Shown: one piece after another, positions 58,970 to 64,000 of the stretch
How the letters are laid out: every line of letters begins with the position of its first letter
How positions within the stretch are numbered: position 1 is the stretch's first letter
Assembly (NCBI RefSeq): GCF_025947285.1
Contig: NZ_CP110008.1
Coordinates: 558,001 to 622,000, forward strand
Length of the DNA: 64,000 nucleotides
Source of the DNA: Flavobacterium sp. N2820
GTDB taxonomy: Bacteria; Bacteroidota; Bacteroidia; Flavobacteriales; Flavobacteriaceae
Reading direction: 5' to 3'
The notes under the pieces: generated by a model
What the model saw: the letters and a program-made list of their open reading frames with translations, nothing else
What the model was told of the DNA's origin: nothing
Databases searched by the model: none
Program-made: the position numbers and the translations under genes

Positions 58970-61858
58970 ATGCGATATTTACTCATTTTTATACTTTTTT
59001 CAGTTGTTTCATTTGCACAAAAAAAATCCAATCTTTCACAAGAAGCTTGGGTAGATAGCGTTTATAACCAACTTTCATTTGACGAAAAAGTAGGACAACT
59101 GTTTATGGTCGCAGCTTATTCTAACAAAGATGAAGCACACAACAAGTCAATCGATAAATTGGTGGAAGAAAATAAAATTGGTGGTTTGATCTTTTTTCAA
59201 GGCGGACCTGTACGCCAAGCAAAATTGACAAACCGTTATCAAGCCAAATCAAAAGTTCCAATGTTTATTGGAATTGACGCCGAATGGGGTTTGAGTATGC
59301 GATTAGATTCTACCTATCGTTATCCATGGAATATGACACTGGGTGCAGTGCAAGACATGAAATTGATAGAAAAAGCCGGAAATCAGATGGCAAAACAGTC
59401 AAAACGAATGGGAATTCATTTCAATTTTGCACCGGTTGTAGATATAAATACAAATCCAAAAAATCCAATTATTGGAAACCGTTCATTTGGTGAAACAAAA
59501 GAAAATGTAACACTTCGTGCTTTGGCTTTAATGAAAGGCTTACAAGACGAAGGTGTATACGCAACAGCAAAACATTTCCCTGGTCATGGCGATACTTCAA
59601 CCGATTCACACCATACATTGCCTATAGTAAAATTTGACAAAAATCGATTGGATGCTGTTGAATTATATCCGTATAAAGAATTAATTAAAAATGGCTTAGC
59701 TAGTGTAATGGTAGCGCATTTGAATGTGCCAAGTATTGAGCCAAGAGAAAATTATCCAACTTCAATTTCATATAATGTTGTAACAAATATTTTAAAAAAC
59801 GAATTGCAATTTGAAGGTTTGATTTTTACCGACGCACTAAATATGAAAGGTGCAAGTAATTTTAAAAAACCCGGTGATATTGATTTGGAAGCATTTTTAG
59901 CAGGAAATGATGTATTACTTTTTGCCGAAAATGTACCTGTTGCCATCAAAAAATTTAATGAAGCAAAAAAAGAAGGTAGATTAACGGAAGAGCGTTTGGC
60001 CTATTCGGTTAAGAAGATTTTAGCTTATAAATACAAAGCAAATTTACATAATTATCAGCCAATTGTGTTAGAAAATTTATATAACGATTTGAATGCTGTA
60101 GAATTTGAAGCATTGAACTATCAGTTGTATGAAAATGCAGTGACAGTAATTAAAAATGACACCAAATCAATTCCTATTGCGCAATTAGATAAAGAAAAAA
60201 TTGCTTATGTAAAATTAGGAAATGATACTTCGGATGTGTTTTTAGCACAATTAAAAAACTATGCAAATGTTACTGAAATTACTTCAAAAAATTTAGACAA
60301 TGTTTTAACGGAATTAGAGGGTTATACAAAAGTAATTATTGGGTATCATAAATCTGATGGGGCGTGGAGAAATCATAATTTGACATTTAGAGAATTGCTT
60401 TGGATTAATCAAATTGGAAAACAAAATGATGTAATTCTAACATTTTTCACGAAACCGTATTCATTGTTGACCATCAAAAATTTCGAATCAATTGAAACGA
60501 TAATTATTGGTTATCAAAATAATGCTATTTCACAAACTGTGGTTCCTCAAGTGATTTTTGGAGCAATTGGTTCAAAAGGAAAATTACCAGTTTCCATTGA
60601 AGAACACTTCAAAGTAAATGAAGGAATAGAAACGCTTGCCATTCAAAGATTAGGTTTTGAAATGCCTGAAAATGTGGGAATGGATTCTAAAATTTTAACC
60701 AAAATAGATGCTATTGCTAAATTAGCTATCGATAAAAAAATGACACCCGGATTGCAAATTGTGGTAGCTCGAAAAGGAAAAGTGGTGTATCAAAAATCAT
60801 TTGGAAATCATACATATGATGAAGGCGCGCCAAAAGTGCAAAATACAGATTTATATGATATTGCTTCGTTGACAAAAATTATCGGGACATTGCCAAACGT
60901 AATGCAAGAATTTGACAAAGGTAATTTAACATTGGAAACCAAATTAAAAGCAATGCTGCCCGTTTTTAAAGGTTCGAATAAAGAAGATGCATCAGTTTTA
61001 GACATGTTAACACATCAAGCACGTTTTCAACCTTGGATTCCGTTTTATAAAGCAACGTTGGATAGTTTAAACAAGCCTAGTGAACAATATTATAGAACGC
61101 GTCCAACAGTTGAATTTCAGTTAAAAGTAGCCGAAGATTTGTATTTGAGAAGAGATTATAATGACACCATTTTAAAAGTAATAGCTGATAGTGAGCTTTT
61201 GCCAAAAAAACAATATAAATACAGTGATTTTTCATTTATTTTATTCAAAGAATATTTAGAAAGAGAAAACGGAAAATCATTAGAATATTTAGCAGAAAAC
61301 AACTTTTATAAGCATTTAGGAGCAACTTCTTTGACTTATAATCCATTGCACAAATTTGATAAAAGTGTCATAATTCCAACAGAAAACGATAATTATTTCA
61401 GATACCAAGCTGTGCATGGATATGTGCATGATATGGCAGCAGCAATGCAAGGTGGAATTTCGGGTCATGCTGGATTATTTTCAAACGCTTTAGATATTGC
61501 CAAAGTGATGCAAATGTACCTACAAAAAGGAAATTATGGTGGTAAACAATTTATTACAGAAGAAACGTTACAAAAGTTCAATACCTGTTATTTTTGTAAA
61601 GATGGCAATAGAAGAGGAGTTGGTTTTGATAAACCGCAATTAGGAAATGAAGGACCAACTTGTGGTTGTGTATCTTTAACAAGTTTTGGACATACGGGAT
61701 TTACAGGAACTATGACTTGGGCTGACCCAGAAAAGGAAATTGTATACGTTTTTTTATCCAACAGAACATTTCCCGATTCAAATGCTTCCAATAAATTATC
61801 TAAAGAAAATATAAGAGAAAATATTCAAAAAGTGATTTATGAGAGTATTATAGAATAA
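58970..61858 (+). CDS. Fusion of NagZ-type glycoside hydrolase 3 and AmpC-like serine hydrolase
   Basis: 962 residues. Signal peptide about 1-17 (SVVSFAQ). GH3 domain 25-370 with KHFPGHGDTSTDSHH (Lys201, Asp212, His214, the NagZ-type acid/base dyad) and nucleophile Asp in LIFTDALNMKGA. A GH3 C-terminal-like domain follows (about 380-560). A serine beta-lactamase fold occupies about 575-955, with Ser633-x-x-Lys636 in IASLTKII, YSDFS and HTGFTG. It likely cleaves N-acetylglucosaminyl units from peptidoglycan fragments and hydrolyses or binds a second bond with the serine domain, outside the cytoplasm. Such fusions occur in Bacteroidota; the substrate of the second domain is unknown. Confidence 0.92.
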   Translation: MRYLLIFILFSVVSFAQKKSNLSQEAWVDSVYNQLSFDEKVGQLFMVAAYSNKDEAHNKSIDKLVEENKIGGLIFFQGGPVRQAKLTNRYQAKSKVPMFIGIDAEWGLSMRLDSTYRYPWNMTLGAVQDMKLIEKAGNQMAKQSKRMGIHFNFAPVVDINTNPKNPIIGNRSFGETKENVTLRALALMKGLQDEGVYATAKHFPGHGDTSTDSHHTLPIVKFDKNRLDAVELYPYKELIKNGLASVMVAHLNVPSIEPRENYPTSISYNVVTNILKNELQFEGLIFTDALNMKGASNFKKPGDIDLEAFLAGNDVLLFAENVPVAIKKFNEAKKEGRLTEERLAYSVKKILAYKYKANLHNYQPIVLENLYNDLNAVEFEALNYQLYENAVTVIKNDTKSIPIAQLDKEKIAYVKLGNDTSDVFLAQLKNYANVTEITSKNLDNVLTELEGYTKVIIGYHKSDGAWRNHNLTFRELLWINQIGKQNDVILTFFTKPYSLLTIKNFESIETIIIGYQNNAISQTVVPQVIFGAIGSKGKLPVSIEEHFKVNEGIETLAIQRLGFEMPENVGMDSKILTKIDAIAKLAIDKKMTPGLQIVVARKGKVVYQKSFGNHTYDEGAPKVQNTDLYDIASLTKIIGTLPNVMQEFDKGNLTLETKLKAMLPVFKGSNKEDASVLDMLTHQARFQPWIPFYKATLDSLNKPSEQYYRTRPTVEFQLKVAEDLYLRRDYNDTILKVIADSELLPKKQYKYSDFSFILFKEYLERENGKSLEYLAENNFYKHLGATSLTYNPLHKFDKSVIIPTENDNYFRYQAVHGYVHDMAAAMQGGISGHAGLFSNALDIAKVMQMYLQKGNYGGKQFITEETLQKFNTCYFCKDGNRRGVGFDKPQLGNEGPTCGCVSLTSFGHTGFTGTMTWADPEKEIVYVFLSNRTFPDSNASNKLSKENIRENIQKVIYESIIE

Positions 61859-61891
61859 TTTCTAAACATCTAACGTTCTATACATCTAATT

Positions 61892-62347
61892 ATGACATCA
61901 ACAGCAACAACAGTAGACCAATACATCAACGAAGCTCCTGAAGAAAGAAGAGAAGCGTTGCAAAAATTAAGAAATGTGATCTTAGAAAATCTTCCAGAAG
62001 GATATCAAGAAGCCATGGGATATGGTATGCCGGGTTTTGTTGTACCGCATTCGATTTATCCAAAAGGGTATCATTGTGATCCAAAACAACCGTTGCCTTT
62101 TATGGGATTTGCAAGTCAGAAAAACAGTATCAATTTTTATCACATGGGAATTTATGCAAATCCAGCATTGTACGAATGGTTTGTGGCTGAATATCCAAAA
62201 CATTCTAAACAAAAATTAGATTTAGGTAAAAGTTGTTTGCGCATCAAAAAACCTGAAAATATTCCGTTTGAATTGATAGGTGAGTTGGTAAAGAAAATTT
62301 CTGTTGCCGATTGGATTGCTCTTTACGAAAAAGCCTTCAATAAATAA
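61892..62347 (+). CDS. DUF1801 domain protein
   Basis: 151 residues. DUF1801 (YdhG-like) pattern: EERREALQKLRNVILENLPEGYQEAMGYGMPGFVVP ... FMGFASQKNSINFYHMG ... KLDLGKSCLRIKKPENIPFELI. Cytoplasmic, function unknown. A frataxin-like fold has been suggested for the family. Preceded by a short quasi-repeat of CATCTAACG/CATCTAATT units. Confidence 0.85.
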   Translation: MTSTATTVDQYINEAPEERREALQKLRNVILENLPEGYQEAMGYGMPGFVVPHSIYPKGYHCDPKQPLPFMGFASQKNSINFYHMGIYANPALYEWFVAEYPKHSKQKLDLGKSCLRIKKPENIPFELIGELVKKISVADWIALYEKAFNK

Positions 62348-62410
62348 ATTAACAAATGTTTTATAATTGCCAATTTTAGAAATGGTAATTTTATTGAAAA
62401 TTTAAAACAA

Positions 62411-63547
62411 ATGAAAATTGCTATAGTTTGTTATCCTACATTTGGTGGAAGTGGCGTTGTTGCTACCGAACTTGGTTTAGAATTAGCCAAAAGAGGTCAC
62501 GAAATCCATTTCATTACATACAGTCAACCAGTGCGCTTAGCCTTGTTGAGTCCAAATGTACATTATCATGAAGTTCACGTTCCAGAATATCCATTATTTC
62601 ATTATCAACCCTATGAACTGGCGCTTTCGAGCAAGTTGGTTGATATGGTAAAATTATACAAAATTGATGTTCTACATGTTCATTATGCAATTCCTCATGC
62701 GTATGCGGGTTACATGGCAAAGCAAATGTTAGCGGATGAAGGTATTCATATTCCCATGGTGACTACATTGCACGGAACAGATATTACTTTAGTTGGAAAC
62801 CATCCATTTTATAAGCCAGCAGTAAGTTTTAGTATCAATAAATCAGATGTTGTTACTAGTGTTTCACAAAGCTTAAAAGATGATACACATCGTTTGTTTG
62901 AGATAAAAAAAGATATTGTTGTTATTCCAAATTTTATCGAATTAACAAAAGAAAAACAAGTTGAAAATATACCGTGTCATCGATCATTGATGGCCTCAGA
63001 AGACGAAATGATAGTGACGCATATTTCTAATTTTAGAAAAGTTAAACGAATTGATGATATTGTAAAGATTTTTTACGAAATACAAAAAGAAGTTCCTGCA
63101 AAATTAATGATGGTTGGCGAAGGTCCTGAAAAAGAAAATGCAGAATACTTATGCAACCAATTAGGGATTCAAAACAAAGTAATTTTCTTTGGTAATAGTA
63201 ATGAAATTGATAAAATTTTATGTTTTTCAGATTTATTCTTGTTGCCTTCAGAAACCGAAAGTTTTGGTTTAGCTGCTTTAGAAGCTATGGCTTGTGGAGT
63301 TCCCGTTATTTCTAGTAATTCAGGAGGATTACCCGAAGTAAATAAAGATGGTTTTTCGGGTTATTTAAGTAATGTAGGCGATGTTGAAAAAATGAGTCAC
63401 GATGCAATTTCACTATTAAAAGACACACAAAAACTTAAACAATTTAAAATTAATGCATTAGAAACGGCAAAATTATTTGATATTCAACAAATTATGCCTT
63501 TGTATGAACAAGTTTATTATCAAGCAATCCATTCTAAAAATGAATAA
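62411..63547 (+). CDS. bshA: N-acetyl-alpha-D-glucosaminyl L-malate synthase (bacillithiol biosynthesis)
   Basis: 378 residues. GT4 retaining glycosyltransferase that joins GlcNAc from UDP-GlcNAc to L-malate, the first step of bacillithiol. Recognised by IVCYPTFGGSGVVATELGLELAKRGHEIHFIT, LHGTDITLVGNH and the GT4 E(x7)E motif in LPSETESFGLAALEAMACGVPVI. Cytoplasmic. It agrees with the YtxJ-type bacilliredoxin fragment at the left edge. The next gene overlaps its end by eight bases. Confidence 0.96.
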   Translation: MKIAIVCYPTFGGSGVVATELGLELAKRGHEIHFITYSQPVRLALLSPNVHYHEVHVPEYPLFHYQPYELALSSKLVDMVKLYKIDVLHVHYAIPHAYAGYMAKQMLADEGIHIPMVTTLHGTDITLVGNHPFYKPAVSFSINKSDVVTSVSQSLKDDTHRLFEIKKDIVVIPNFIELTKEKQVENIPCHRSLMASEDEMIVTHISNFRKVKRIDDIVKIFYEIQKEVPAKLMMVGEGPEKENAEYLCNQLGIQNKVIFFGNSNEIDKILCFSDLFLLPSETESFGLAALEAMACGVPVISSNSGGLPEVNKDGFSGYLSNVGDVEKMSHDAISLLKDTQKLKQFKINALETAKLFDIQQIMPLYEQVYYQAIHSKNE

Positions 63548-63971
63548 AATAGTACCTTTTGTAGTTATATTATTATTGTCGTGCACAACACCAAAACCAG
63601 TAGTTTTGAATACATCATTTTCTACGATATATAAAAATTCAAATGGTGGTGCTGAAAATACAGGTTATTTGCATATAACCAATAATGAAGATTATATAAA
63701 ATTTATAGAAACTTTAAAAATTGACGAATCAGAATTTAATAAATTGGTCACAATTAATTTTAAAGAAAATGATGTTGTTGTCCTAAATCAAGGACAAAAA
63801 ACATCTGGAGGATATGCTATAGATGTTGCTCAAATTAATTGGGAAAATGAAACACTTTTGATCAAGAAGCTAGAAACATTTCCAACTAAAGATGAAATGG
63901 TAACAATGGTATTGACTTCCCCATATTGCATTACCATTATTCCAAAAACAAAAAGCATAAAAGTTTACTAA
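63540..63971 (+). CDS. PrcB-domain lipoprotein
   Basis: 143 residues from the ATG at 63540, which overlaps the last codons of bshA by eight bases in another frame. Lipoprotein signal MNKIVPFVVILLLSC. The C-terminal half (about 65-143) has the PrcB_C pattern GQKTSGGYAIDVAQINWENETLLIKKL. PrcB in Treponema is part of the dentilisin protease complex; in flavobacteria its role is unknown. Probably periplasmic. Overlap with bshA suggests coupled translation, though no functional link is known. Confidence 0.82.
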   Translation: MNKIVPFVVILLLSCTTPKPVVLNTSFSTIYKNSNGGAENTGYLHITNNEDYIKFIETLKIDESEFNKLVTINFKENDVVVLNQGQKTSGGYAIDVAQINWENETLLIKKLETFPTKDEMVTMVLTSPYCITIIPKTKSIKVY

Positions 63972-63976
63972 TAAAA

Positions 63977-64000
63977 AAGGGCTCATAATTATGAGCCCTT
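63977..64000 (+). terminator. Terminator after the PrcB gene
   Basis: Perfect palindrome of 24 bases: AAGGGCTCATAA and its complement TTATGAGCCCTT, with an A run on the left. The T tract lies beyond the window edge. Confidence 0.7.

Noticed and set aside
1..64000. CRISPR arrays, rRNA genes, prophage or secretion clusters
   Set aside because: I saw no regularly spaced identical repeats, no rRNA sequence and no phage structural or integrase genes in either strand.

Overview
The window looks like a stretch of Flavobacterium-type (Bacteroidota, Flavobacteriia) chromosome. The evidence is low GC, recurring promoters of the Bacteroidota form TTTG-(about 19 nt)-TAnnTTTG, a secreted nuclease with a type IX secretion C-terminal domain, TonB and PepSY iron genes, bacillithiol genes, DUF4369/TlpA lipoproteins, and an LptD and amidases of the flavobacterial kind. 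Most genes are housekeeping. Accessory DNA sits mainly at 0.12-2.1 kb and 15-23.6 kb.

Layout. 1-124: tail of a bacilliredoxin-like ytxJ. 125-2100: three orphan genes lying between long imperfect-palindrome elements that behave like integron attC sites. 2.1-5.9 kb: DUF6686, PepSY membrane protein and a siderophore receptor behind a duplicated operator. 6-13 kb: prfA, a YdeI-like protein, a PD40-M28-PDZ peptidase, pepT, tRNA-Tyr and a TlpA lipoprotein. 13.1-14.9 kb: rpsA. 15.0-20.5 kb: a nine-gene arsenic operon (arsR, DUF6428, methyltransferase, arsC-like, thioredoxin, permease, arsF, arsG, acr3) whose permease carries a frameshift in a poly-A run. 20.5-23.6 kb: a TlpA lipoprotein and an S41 peptidase with another palindromic element and a gene remnant. 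23.7-25.1 kb: DUF6952, thioredoxin, peroxiredoxin. 25.3-32.1 kb: trpEGDCFBA on the minus strand behind a leader peptide with three consecutive Trp codons and an attenuator. 32.1-37.5 kb: fused 2-oxoacid dehydrogenase E1 and a degenerate M1-peptidase-like protein. 37.7-40.3 kb: secreted endonuclease and a small secreted protein. 40.3-51.2 kb: LOG protein, uvrA, ClC channel, acyl-carrier-protein phosphodiesterase, glmM, RidA, LptD. 51.3-64 kb: two tandem amidases, MlaD, two Fe-S subunits with a HAD gene between them, a pair of small secreted paralogs, an NagZ/AmpC-like fusion, DUF1801, bshA and a PrcB lipoprotein.

Functional links. LptD, MlaD, the amidases, glmM and the GH3/serine-hydrolase fusion serve the cell envelope. 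bshA, ytxJ, peroxiredoxin and thioredoxins serve thiol redox. The siderophore receptor plus PepSY protein form an iron unit. The best candidates for something undescribed are the cassette-like array at the left end with its relative at 21.8 kb, then the frameshifted arsenic permease, the duplicated operator of the siderophore receptor and the trp attenuator. No integrase, transposase, CRISPR array or rRNA was seen. All family names come from reading the sequence; no database search was run.
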